Part shown: positions 1 to 10,213 of the stretch, in pieces
Position numbering within the stretch: the stretch's first letter is position 1
Layout of the letters: every line of letters starts with the position of its first letter
Origin: Linanthus parryae
Taxonomy: Eukaryota > Streptophyta > Magnoliopsida > Ericales > Polemoniaceae
Direction: 5' to 3'
Length of the DNA stretch: 64,000 bases
NCBI GenBank assembly: GCA_023055425.1
Contig: JALGPY010000006.1
Span: forward strand, 74,308,127 to 74,372,126
The notes under the pieces: generated by a model
What the model saw: only the letters and a program-made list of their open reading frames with translations
What the model was told of the DNA's origin: nothing
Database searches by the model: none
Translations under genes and position numbers: made by a program

Positions 1-3000
1 CTCCAAAATTTATAAGGAGCAACACTTGTGGAAGCTACATTGTCATCAAGCAGCACATCTGATCCACTCTTGAGTTGTCTGACAAGCAAGTAGGCAGAGT
101 TAACAGTAAAATTCCCATTCTTTGTGTAGTGCCAGATCCTTTTATCTTTACTAGATGGGTTACCAATTGGAATAGACATAATTAGGGAAGCCTCTTCTTC
201 ACAGAAGATTCCCCTAACTATATCCTCATTCCAAGACCTGGTATCATGACAAATAAGCTCAGAGACATACTTAATGCTACATCCAGGAAGCTTTCCAAAA
301 TTGACTCTAAAATACCCTTTCCTAGGAAGCCAAGGGTGGCTCCAAACTTTTATGCTCTTTCCATTCATAACATTCCATCTCCAGCCCTTTTTAATGATGT
401 TTCTACCTTCAATGATACTCCTCCAGGCCCATGAGCTATTGTTTGGTATAGGAGCTTGCCAAAATGAGCAATTTGGATAGTATCTTCCTTTAAAGAATCT
501 CTTGAAGAAAGTGTTATCATCAGTAGAAAGCTTCCAAGCTTGCTTTCTTAATAGGGCTAAATTGAAGGAATGAATTTCCTTGAAACCAAGGCCTCCTTCC
601 TTCTTGCTATCACAAAGTTTATCCCAAGATTTTCAATGAATCTTTTTCTGATTCTTTTCTTTTCTTCCCCACCAAAAGTTGGCCATAAGAGATGAGATTT
701 TGTCACATAGATGTTTGGGAAATAAGAAGCATGACATGGCAAAACTGGGGAGTGCAGCCAGAACTGACTTGATCAATGTTTCTCTTCCCCCTAGGCTAAG
801 ATACATATTCATCCAACCTTCAAGTATCCTCTCAATCTTGTCAAAAACAAAATTGAGAGTGTGAGTTTTAGATCTGCCAAACAAAGAGGGGAGACCCAAA
901 TAAGAGCTGTCTTTGAAATCTTTGGAGATTCCCAGAAATTGCTGAATTGCCTTCATAAGAAGAGGGCTAGTATTAGGACTAAAGAAGCATTGTGATTTAT
1001 CCCTGTTAACAGTTTGGCCTGAAAAACCTTCATACCATTTTAGGATTAGATTAAGAGCACTACATTCATGCATGGTAGCCTTGCAAAAAAGTATTTATTC
1101 GTCCGCAAATAATAAGTGACTCACAGCGGGGCAATTTCTAGAGAGTTTGACACCACTGAGCCATCTCTTCTCTTCAAAGTAATTGATAGTAGCTGATAGT
1201 CCTTCTGCACACAAAACAAAGAGGTAGGGGGAAAGAGGGTCCCCCTGCCTTATACCTCTAGAAGGAGAGATGAAGCCACTGAGTTCACCATTGATGATGA
1301 GTCTAAAATTCACTGACCTTACACAAGACATGATCCAGATAATCCATTTCTTGTGAAAGCCCATTCTAGTCATGACCATCTCCAAGTAATTCCAGCTCAC
1401 CATGTCAAAGGCCTTCATCATATCCAATTTAACACCAAGCCAGCCATCTTTACCACTTCTTCTATTCTTAATAACATGGAGCATCTCATGAGCAACAAGG
1501 ATGTTATCTGTTATGGCTCTCTCTTCAATAAAAGCACTCTGAGTATCAGAGTTAAGCTCTTGAGAACTTTAGCCAGCCTATTAGCAAGGGTTTTAGAAAG
1601 AATTTTATAAATCACAGTGCATAGGCTAATTGGCCTGAAGTCTTTGACTGATAAGGGATTCTGAAAATTTGGAATAAGAGCAATATGGGTGAGGTTGATA
1701 CTTTTGAGAAGCTTTCCTGATGAATAGAAATCTTTGATTGCAGCACAAACATCAGGACCAACGATGTGCCAATAAGTTTGGAAAAATCTGGCTGTAAAAC
1801 CATCAAAACCAGGTAATTTATCGGGGCTCATTTCAAAGCAGGCTGATTTGATCTCTTGATCAGAGATAGGCTGAGTAAGCATCTTGTTCATTTCTGGAGT
1901 GACCTTGCTTTTGATGTTTGTGATAATAGGATTTGGATCTCCTTGATTGCAGCATTTGAATAAATTTGAGTAGAAATCATAGAACTCTGCCTGAACACCA
2001 TTCTTGTCTTCTTTCCACACTCCATCTTTGCCAATAACCCCCTTGATATGGTTCCTGCTTCTTTTTTGCTTCACAGAGGCATGGAAATAAGAGGTGTTTT
2101 TATCCCCAGCTGTAAGCCAATTGTTTCTGGCTTTTGTTTTCCAAAAGACCTCTTCTTCAACCCACAACTTCGCAAGGTCCAGTTCTAAACTATGAAGGAG
2201 ATCCACATCAGCTTCCAACCCCTTACTTTTGATCTCTTTGGCTGCTTCTTCCTTCTCTTTAATTGCTGCAGGGAGGCCATTGAAAATTCCCTTACTCCAT
2301 TTTCTGAGTTCTTGCCTGCAAACTTTGAGCTTTGTTTTAAGTCTGAACATAGGCACTCCATCAAAGCTGCTGCTCCATACTTTAGAAATAATGTCTTCAA
2401 TGCCTTCTTGCTTCACCCATCTAGGGTCAAAGCTAAATGATGAGAAGGAGCATAAAGGTTGGACATGCTCTGTATCAAGGAGAAGAACTGCATGATCAGA
2501 TACTTGGCATAAAATGTGACTAATTGCAGCTTTTGGAAAAAGATTGGACCAACTTGGGGTGGAGAGACCTCTGTCCAATCTCTCCTCTATGCCATGTGGA
2601 GCTGGCCTTCTATTCCACCAAGTATAGGGATATCCCAAAAAACCCAAGTCAATAAGATTTGAAGAGGAAATAAAGTTCCTGAGAATTGAGCAGCCATTAA
2701 AATCTCTATTAGTCCCACCCCTTTTTCCATTTGGGTCAGCAATATCATTGAAATCACCCCAGATAAGAGTGTGCGGAGAGCAGGAGGACAAATAAGATTG
2801 CAAAAAACATAGCTGCTGTTTTCTAGTACCATCATCAGTGCTCAAGTAGATGAAGATAATATCCTAAATCAAAGAGTTAGCAGAAATAGTAGCATGAATA
2901 AGAAAATTGCTGAATTTAATAACACAGACATTACAAGAGGATGACCAGAGGATACCTAAACCACCGGATAGGCCAACAGAGTCAATCCACATACTGTTAG

Positions 3001-3160
3001 AGAGAGCTTCCGAGCGATATTTCCTGAGCATGAAGCTGCTATTGTGCTTTGTTTCACTTAAAAAGAAGACTTCAGGAGAGTGAAGAAGAACAAGCTTCTT
3101 GAACTGTTGAATTGTAAGGGTCCTCCCAGCCCCCTGACAATTCCAAGCCAAAAGCTTCAT
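1..3160 (-). pseudogene. LINE ORF2, endonuclease and reverse transcriptase, broken, runs off left edge
   Basis: ORF2 supplies the target-nicking endonuclease and reverse transcriptase for target-primed reverse transcription. It starts at ATG 3158-3160 with MKLLAWNCQG, the conserved N of an APE-type endonuclease, followed by an SETK glutamate motif. WGDFND and SDH motifs follow after an in-frame TAG at 2864-2866. The reverse transcriptase shows a PGFDGF motif (usually PGPDG), FRPISL, a KAFD motif and GIRQGDPLSPYLF. A one-base frameshift falls near 1540-1560. The catalytic FADD reads FADE and is followed at once by TAA (1095-1097); the same frame then continues with FCKATMHEC. Another frameshift lies near 635-680. 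From 600 to 1 there is a zf-RVT region (WHYTKNGNFTVNSAY). Confidence 0.9.
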
Positions 3161-4785
3161 CTGGGCGATTGGGACCATTTAGGGCTGGTAGCCTCCACCC
3201 AATTAACATTATCAACTCCTGAAAAGCTTTTGCTCTTTTTCCCATCCGAAATTGCATCCAGATTTTCTTCAATTTCCATAGGATCTTCCTTCCTCTTTCT
3301 AAACTTGGTGCTGCTATCATTTGAAGTCGTAGATCTCTCTCTGGCCAGGCGCTTCCACTTTTTGACGGCAGACGAAGGCACATCATCCTTCTGCCTCGAT
3401 GGTGGATCAGAGGGAAGCTTTGGGGTTGAGATCAAATTAGGGTTGGCAAGACCAGACAGTAAGCTTTGGGTGTTGTCAAAAGCGGGATTTTAGGAATATC
3501 GGGGTTGGCATTATAAATAACAACTTTCTTTTGCTTCTGATGGACTTGGGCTGGAGATACAATTGGGGGGCTTAGAAATGGGTTCTGAAGTTGGGCTAGA
3601 GGAAGGCCCAGCACAAAGTTGGACTGAAACATCAGAGTCCAAAAGTTGGCCCACTATCATTTTAATTTCAGAATGCCCCAAGGCAATTTCCCGCTCAGCC
3701 AGATTTGAAAATTGAGAGGAAAGAGGCGTCTCTTTGACTCCCACACCAGGCGTGAACCCTGGAGTTAATGCTTTCCCCGAATCGAGACTACTGTTGTCGT
3801 CACCATCAATGTTTGCTGGGGAATTTCAAAGCTCGCCAAACTTTTGTGACTTTTGGCCTTCCACCGGAGCTGGTGGACGGACCGCCGCCGGAGCAGCTGC
3901 AAGAGAGGAGTACTTCATGGTGGAAGATGAAGTAAAGAAGGGTTTAGCAATGGACGGCGCCAAAAGATCAACAGAAGATTTGGCCTTGAGAGAGTTAACC
4001 CAATCACCTTGTCTGAAAGTTCCTCTATTCTCTGCTTCTTTTCTCGAGGAGCACCACAACTCTTCATGACCAACAATGCCGCAATAGTTGCATATGAGAG
4101 GGAGACGTTCATATTTTAACTCAACCCAAACCGTCTCATTCTCAGTGATTCTAAACTTGAAGCCACGTGGTAGAGGTTTTGAAATATCCATCAATAGCTT
4201 GATTCTAACAAATTTTCCATCATCCGTAGCTTTGCTTGGAATTTTGACGTCTAAAACTTCACCCAATCTCGAAGCATATTTCCTGATAATCTTTTCCTTA
4301 AAACAGAAGACTGGTAGCTTCCAGAGTTGCAGCCACAAGGGAGATCTACTGAAATCAGAGCCGACTCCCTACAAAGGATTCCACCGGGATAAAACAAGAA
4401 GTTGGTTGTTCAAAACCCAGGGGCTGCCTTTTAGAACCTTCTCCATATCAGCTTCATTATTGAAGCTGAACTGATAAATATTTTTCTCAATTTCAACAAT
4501 AGAGAGACCTTCTGGCTTAGCCCAGACCGAGCTCATAGTGCTTCTAAGCCCAGTTAGATTAACTGGCTTGTGTGTGAGAATCTTCCCCAAAAAACTGAAT
4601 CTAAAATCAGCAAGACTCTCTTCAAGGTCATCCTTGTCAAGGCCAAATTCAAGGTCAGCTTCGTCTTCAAAGATGTCAGTTTTATCAGCTATGTCAACAG
4701 CTTCCAGCTTCTCTAGGATTTCCTCTTCATCAAGAAGAGTGGGAGGGTTTTCAAGGGACTTAACTGGGGAATTTTGAGTACTCAT
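3157..4785 (-). pseudogene. LINE ORF1, DUF4283 and CCHC zinc-knuckle nucleic-acid-binding protein, with stops
   Basis: In plant L1 elements ORF1 is thought to bind the element RNA. The start is the ATG at 4785, followed by an acidic stretch and a DUF4283-like domain that ends in a VLSRWNP motif. One reading frame then continues through a stop at 4369-4371 into the rest of the domain and a zinc knuckle of form CX2CX4HX4C (CNYCGIVGHEELWC, near 4070). Further in-frame stops lie at 3826-3828 and 3511-3513. The C-terminus is basic, with a KKWKRLARE motif and a KFRKRK stretch, and ends at TGA 3157-3159. All pieces share one frame, so the damage is point nonsense mutation, not frameshift. Its stop overlaps the ORF2 start as ATGA. 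Confidence 0.85.
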
Positions 4786-4992
4786 GGTGGTAAGGGAAGA
4801 GAGTTAGATGCAAGAGGGATGGAAAAGAGGGGGAACAGGACACCGTGGGTTAATAAAACTCCATGAAAGGAGACTGTGAACATGCAGAGCATGACAAAGA
4901 AATTCTCACTCTAGAAAGCTAGAGAGAGAAACTTTTTAGAATTTCATGTATATCGGGTGACCGGAAGGATGGAAAGCACGGCTTTGATAGTT

Positions 4993-5124
4993 CATTGCAA
5001 GAAACTATATTGTTTTTTAGTGATTGCGAGGGTGTCACTTTTTTTGTCACAACTCACACTTTTTGAAATAAGTTTCATGCACCCTCGCAATTTTTGGTCG
5101 CTAAAGACTACATGTCTTGTAGTG
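4993..5124. mobile_element. Candidate CACTA-type miniature inverted-repeat element, about 132 bp
   Basis: The right end reads inward as CACTACAAGACATGTAG then TTTAGCGACC, close to the CACTACAAGAAA terminus and sub-terminal TTTAGCGAC motif common in plant CACTA (En/Spm) elements. The left end reads CATTGCAAGAAACTATA, matching 10 of the first 12 bases. An inner inverted pair, ATTGCGAGGGTG at about 5023-5035 and CACCCTCGCAAT at about 5085-5096, closes the hairpin. There is no room for a transposase. The 3-bp flanks (GTT and TCA) do not match, so the duplication has decayed or a boundary is off by a few bases. Confidence 0.6.
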
Positions 5125-5494
5125 TCAATTTGACAAGTCTTGGGTCCAAGGAAAAGTTAAAGGAGGTGGGTTGTGGGCTTGGTGATTCCACCGCCACACT
5201 CACCAGCACTTTGGCCTATAAAGGTTCTCCTTTGGTACTCAAACAACATACACAAAGAGAGGTAGGAGAGTGTTTGTAGCGTGTGTATCGGGTGGGTGCT
5301 GTATCGGGGTGGCCGTCGTGGTCGATGTGGCCACGACGTGCATTGTAATCGGGCTCTCTTTGATTAAATATTAGATTTTGGCCGTGGAGGTAGCTAGCGG
5401 GTTCGTAGCGAATTCGTTAGTGAACCACATTAAATATTGTCAACTTCTTGTTTTCGTTTCATCGTTCTTGCTCGAATACCCCCACGATATAACA
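5125..5494 (+). repeat. Element A, 5' LTR (5' end interrupted by the CACTA-like element)
   Basis: This stretch aligns with 6543-6656 joined to 25337-25609, the split 3' LTR of the same element. It has a TATA motif (CTATAAAGG at about 5216) and ends ...GATATAACA just before a primer-binding site. The first 18 or so bases of the LTR (TGCTGGGTTTGACATGAA in the 3' copy) are missing here. They may lie left of the miniature element at about 4976-4992, where a weak match (GGCTTTGATAGTT) is visible. That would mean the miniature element inserted inside the LTR. Confidence 0.8.
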
Positions 5495-6542
5495 AAATGG
5501 TATCAGGATCATGCTCCAAGATTTAGGTGGATCCAAGGGCTAGGGTTTCACGTTTAGGTGGAAGTCGAAGCTAGGGATTTGCAATTCAGGTGGAGCAGGC
5601 TCTCCGGATTTGGGTTTCGAGATTCTGTAAGGATGATGTCTGGTTCAGCAATCAAGATCGATCTGTCTGTGAGGAGATGCTGGTTCAGTTTGTTGCCCCT
5701 GAAACAAGGGGTGCGGGTACACCCCATGGATGGCTATCCAGACTCCAGTTATAGAGTAATTTGGCGCGCATATGGTTGTGGTGTACAAGTTGGCGCGTAG
5801 CCTCTTCGCATCTGGCGAGTCTAGCAAACATTCGGTTCTGGCGCGAATCTGATGGTTTACACGCATCCAGCGTTCTGGCTATTGGTCGTGAGGCACAATC
5901 CGGCTCCCGGCGTGGAGCATATGGTGTTGCAGGAGCTCGATGGATTTGGATCCAGACATGGAGCATCTGGTGCGTGAGATTTCTCGCACTCGCATCTGGT
6001 TCTTTTTTTTGCGCATTATGCACGGAATACTTTTCTGGAATGCACCTGTTTTGGAGCATATATCACGACACGCATTGAGCTCGCATCTGGCGCGATCTGT
6101 TTCTAGTGAGCATCTGACACATTTGAGGCATACGGGGCACATCAGGCATGAGAAACCTATTTGGGCACTTTGTGATTAGGTGAATTGGATCTGGTAAGAA
6201 ATCATATATGGCACTTTGTCGTGGTGCATCTGTCTAGCGCAATTGGGTGCATCGGGAATACATTATGTCATGTTTCTTAGTCAATGTATTTGAGTCTAAT
6301 TCTGGGTGGACATCTTGTTTCTGTTTCCAAAAGTTCAGCCACATATGGCGTAGTCACTATAGGAACGCATGGTAGTTGGAGCAATATTTGGCATATTGGG
6401 TTTCGCATACAGCTGTGGAACATCTTTTTGGGGAGGTGTGCTCGTTTCTGGTTCTGGGAGACACATCTAGTTCGGGTTTGAGGAGAGAACCATCAGGTTC
6501 AGGTTTCGTTTTGCTGAGATGATTTGAGTTAAGGTGGAGATA
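5495..6542 (+). mobile_element. Element A interior: primer-binding site and 1-kb leader, no coding capacity
   Basis: The primer-binding site AAATGGTATCAGGATCATGC (5495 onward) resembles the initiator-methionine tRNA complement TGGTATCAGAGCC, with changes. A polypurine tract (AAGGTGGAGATA) ends at 6542. Between them no frame encodes a recognisable gag or pol domain. A GCATCTGGCGCG-like motif recurs about eight times between 5800 and 6260. Part of the interior (CCCTGAAACAAGGGGTGC near 5697) resembles element G (CCTCTGAAACAGGGGGTGC near 57240). I read it as a non-autonomous copia-derived element of TRIM or LARD type. Confidence 0.75.
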
Positions 6543-6656
6543 TGCTGGGTTTGACATGAATAAATTTGGCAAGTCTTGAGTCCAAGTCAACGTAAAAGGC
6601 GATGGGTTGTGGGCTTGCTAATTCCACCACCAAACTCACGAGCACTTTGGCATATA
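6543..6656 (+). repeat. Element A, 3' LTR, first part, split by element B
   Basis: It begins TGCTGGGTTTGACATG directly after a polypurine tract and matches the 5' LTR up to the TATA box (GGCATATA here, GGCCTATA there). It stops where element B begins at 6657. The last five bases (ATATA, 6652-6656) are the left target duplication of B, one base different from the right copy CTATA at 25332-25336. The LTR resumes at 25337. Confidence 0.85.
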
Positions 6657-7954
6657 TGAAGGGAGGCGAATCCCTGGACCAGTTCGATTTCATGTCTTCT
6701 ATACCGATTAAAATTTTGTTCGTTTATCAACAAGAGCGCCATGACCCTACTAGGCGGAATTAGGGTTCATACCTGCGTCCTAGCTAGTTGATGTAGGTCT
6801 GAATCACTCCGGATCTTCTCCCATATTCCTGAAGTTCCTCCTGGATGCAAGCGTGGGCTTGCTGCTTCCAAAATCGTTTTTTGTCCTCCAGACGAATTGC
6901 TCTCACTCTCGAAACCCTAGATTTCGGTGTGTATCTTAAGCATACGAATTCAGAAGACTACGGACACTTATATAGGCTACGGGAGGGATCTGGAGGAGAA
7001 AATACGAATCAGGCTCCTAACTTTATTAGGACTTCTGGTTCCACCCGAACCTAGCCCGAATAAAGTTAATAACAGTTAATACCACTAAATAACTGTTATT
7101 GCACTCCTGTCCATATTTAAAAAATAATAATTTCAAGCTCCTGTTATTGAATACTTATTATCTCCCCATGTTAAGATTACATATATCCGTCGATTAAATT
7201 AATTACTGACTAATTCATTTAATCGACATCTTCCCGATTCCTTGATCCTTACCACTTAACTTATCTGATATGTCCAGATTACCAAGTAATCTACCTACAC
7301 GGTTTGACATAATCAAAACTTATAAGCTTCATCAAGGGGATATCATGAATCCCATAACGGGGACATGGATTCCTTCGATATATCAATTTACACCATGAAC
7401 TCAATAGTATCACCCAACTCATCGAGGTTATTGACTCCATAGGAATCTCACTCACTTGGCTTGTCAAAGCAATAACTACCAAATACATGTGCACATTAAC
7501 TATCAAAGGATTAAGAGCATAAGTAATCATAATAACCATGAGATATAGTTTGTCTTGTTGTGTCAGTACAAAGACAATGATCTCAACTTAGTCATGTTCA
7601 ATATACACAAAGTATACTAGCACATTGAGTTGAAACTATAGTATGAACTATACTTTTTCCTGTAGCCAAGACAGACCTACTTAAACAATGTGCTACAATC
7701 CTTCTGATGGTTTGCCTAATTCCATCTAGATTGTGAACTCACAACTTTCATTCCACAAGAACCGAAGATAAGATCTTCTGTGTGTAAGCTAGACTCTACA
7801 CACCAGATCTTCTACTATGTGGAACAATAGTCAACTATGCACAATAATAATATAATGCAAAAACATTGCCCAAAACCATTCTCATAAATATCAAATTCAT
7901 ATAATCTAATACAAAAAGCATGGCTTTTAGTATTCAATCCAACAATCTCCCACT
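6657..7954 (-). repeat. Element B, left LTR (3' LTR in element sense)
   Basis: Read on the minus strand it runs TGTTGGATTGAATAC to ...TCGCCTCCCTTCA, a TG...CA terminus. It aligns along its length with 24044-25331. A TATA motif in element sense (CCTATATAAGTG) lies at about 6965-6976. Differences from the right copy are many single bases and short indels, for example CCATATTTAAAAAATAATAA here against CCATATTCTCAAAAAATAAT there. Confidence 0.9.
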
Positions 7955-7967
7955 AAGACTCAAAGCC
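7955..7967 (-). promoter_or_regulatory. Element B polypurine tract
   Basis: On the minus strand CTTAGTGGGAGAT lies immediately before the LTR start TGTTGG. This is the expected place and composition for the RNase H-resistant primer of plus-strand DNA synthesis. Confidence 0.75.
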
Positions 7968-7997
7968 ATGCAGCAACACACCTCAAACCCATTCCCT

Positions 7998-8764
7998 CTA
8001 CGTGACCATCAAAAGCCTTAGCTTCGTAAATGGGTCTGCCAGGTTATCCACTGATGGAATCTTAATCACTTCCACATCACCTCTGTGCACGAATTCTCTA
8101 ATCAAATTATACTTACGCTCTATGTGTTTTCCTTTCTTATATGCTCTTGGTTCCCTTGAGTTTGCAACCACGCCACTATTATCGCAATAAAGAGTCATAG
8201 CCGGTTGTGCACTCGGTACCACTCCAAGATCCATTAGAAAAATTCCGAGCCAAACAACTTCCTTAGCAGCTTCCGAAGCAGCCACATATTCAGCTTCCAT
8301 GGTGGAATCAGCAATGCAAGATTGCTTGATGCTCCCCCAACTAATGGCTCCACCTCCTAAAGTGAAAACATATCCAGAGGTAGACTTCCTGGAATCCCTA
8401 TCTGACTTAAAATATGAGTCTGTGTACCCAATGGGTACAAGACTATTTTCATGGTAAACCAACATATAGTCCCGAGTCCTTTTCAGGTACTTCAATATAT
8501 GTTTTACCGCAGTCCAATGTTCTCTGCCAAGGTTAGACTGATATCTACTAACCATGCCAACAGCAAAGCAAATATCTGGTCTAGTACATAACATCGCATA
8601 CATGAGGCTTCCTACTGCAGAAGCATAAGGAACTGCTTTCATGATTTCTATCTCATCAGGTGTCTTAGGACACTGATCCTTAGATAGACTGATTCCATGT
8701 CTGAAATGGATCAACCCTTTCTTGGAATCTTGCATGGTAAACCTTGCAAGAAGAGTATCAATAT
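7998..8764 (-). pseudogene. Element B reverse transcriptase C-terminus and RNase H
   Basis: On the minus strand this continues the copia reverse transcriptase cut by element C: a DTLLARF motif right at the junction (8764), then MQDSKKG, SRYQSN and the RNase H core. RNase H landmarks include YTDSYFKSD, ADSTMEAEYVAASEAAKE and LYCDNSGVVANS, followed by KHIERKYNLIREFV near the end. The DPFTK motif precedes the C-terminus. RNase H degrades element RNA in the RNA-DNA hybrid. No stop is seen from 8735 to 7998, so this part is better preserved than the rest of the polyprotein. Confidence 0.88.
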
Positions 8765-10213
8765 TGTTGATTCAAGACTTCTAAGTGTGATTTTGGAAGT
8801 AATCATTTATAGTGATGAAATACAAAGTATCTCTAGTTCATCAAGGCTCCAAGGCCTTGAAATATTGTTCAAAGCTTCAAAGCTTTGACAACTGCTTTCT
8901 TATGAACTGTGATCTGACAATCTTGTGTTGCAGGTGTTCAATCTGATGCTTAAGATCAGACTTGTTGTAAATATTCTAGTTATTTATTATTCATATGTCT
9001 ACCATATTGCAGATATCATAATTAGATTGAATCAAAGAACTTTGGTGATACAATTGAAAAATTGTGAAGAATGTTCAGAGCTCCAAGGCCTTGAGATATG
9101 CCTTGAGCTGCCAACAGTTTTCACAAACTTAGCTTGATTCTTTCTTGCAGGATTTGATCATTGTTATTATGTTGGGTTAATGACTTTACCAAGTCTTAAC
9201 TGGTTTGTGTTGGTTTATATGATTGATCGGTAATCAGGTTAATAGCTCATCTATTTGGTTCATTTTTGTTCATAAACTGAATGTCCAAACAGACTTAGTA
9301 TTGTTATATATATGTGGATTTTGTTTGTTACTATGCTTAATGTTGTTACAGGGTTTTAAAACCTGCAATCTTATCATAACAAACTCCAACGCATATCTAC
9401 TCAGAGCTGTTGAGAAATGCAGTTAAATAGGATGAGGATTTGAAGAAACAGAGATCCTAAAATCTCTCATTCAGTTGCTGGAAGTAGATAAAATACTGGT
9501 TTGAATTTGAAAGAAGATAGAAGCTTACAGAGAACAGAAATCAAGTGAAAAGAAGGAGAGTTACATTCGTGGAAGATGAGACAATCAATCCTCACAACTT
9601 CAAGCTTCAATCAGTGCTTTCAGAAGATCATTCATTCCAGTTTTCCTGAAGAACGCCTCCAGGCTTTCTCAGCTTATTCATCTATTGTGTTCTTCTATAT
9701 TGTACCATAATCTGCTTATCTTTTGTATACCTTATACCTCACAAAACTTAGTGGTTAGTTGTTCAAGTGAACAACAAGAGGTTCTTGTTAGCTCAACAGT
9801 TAGTAGCTGATACTAGATAGGTTTGGAACCACAAGCTGTATAGGTGTAAGGGAGTTCACTTAGGCTTGAAGATCTAGGGCTGTTTCTGTGTGAGTAATAA
9901 GAAGTGTTTGCCCAATCCTTGTGGGATTAGATCCCTCGGGCAGAGATTAGGTCCATTGGGACTGAACTCTGTAAATTGCCTTGTGTTCTTTACTTTACAG
10001 TTTAGCTATTTATTCTTGCAAGTGATCTAAATCAAACTAGGTTTTACAAACTATTTTGAACTGGTGTTAGTTCAAGGTATTGAAGCATTCTTTTATTCAT
10101 AGGAAGTTTCTGACTAATCTTACAAAATCTCAAGGCCTGGAGATTTATGTCTTTTACTTGCATTACTTAGTTAAATTCTGTGTTTTAGCAAAAAATACCC
10201 ATACTCTATTCAC
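8765..10213 (+). repeat. Element C, 5' LTR, truncated at its 3' end
   Basis: It starts TGTTGATTCAAGACTTCTAA and matches the 3' LTR up to CCCATACTCTATTCACC at about 10213. The last 60 or so bases of the 3' copy (C-rich run, TTCTAGAGTATTTTGATCCTG and on to TTTCA) are absent. The primer-binding site and leader are gone too, because the sequence passes directly into gag. Several palindromic CAAGGCCTTG-like motifs occur at 8840-8885, 9085-9110 and 10130. Confidence 0.85.

Larger units (their letters stand above)
1..4940 (-). mobile_element. L1-type LINE, decayed, 3' end outside window
   Basis: This is a non-LTR retrotransposon read right to left. A pyrimidine-rich 5' leader (about 4786-4940) precedes ORF1 (4785-3157) and ORF2 (3160 to beyond position 1). 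ORF1 carries a DUF4283-like domain and a CCHC zinc knuckle. ORF2 carries an APE-type endonuclease, reverse transcriptase and a zf-RVT region; the expected RNase H domain and poly(A) tail lie left of the window. Several in-frame stops and two frameshifts show it is dead. The 5' boundary is approximate because no target duplication can be checked without the other end. Confidence 0.9.

Noticed and set aside
5645..6179. Several 70-120-codon open frames on both strands in element A
   Set aside because: They overlap each other in different frames, have no domain, and coincide with the repeated GCATCTGG motif.
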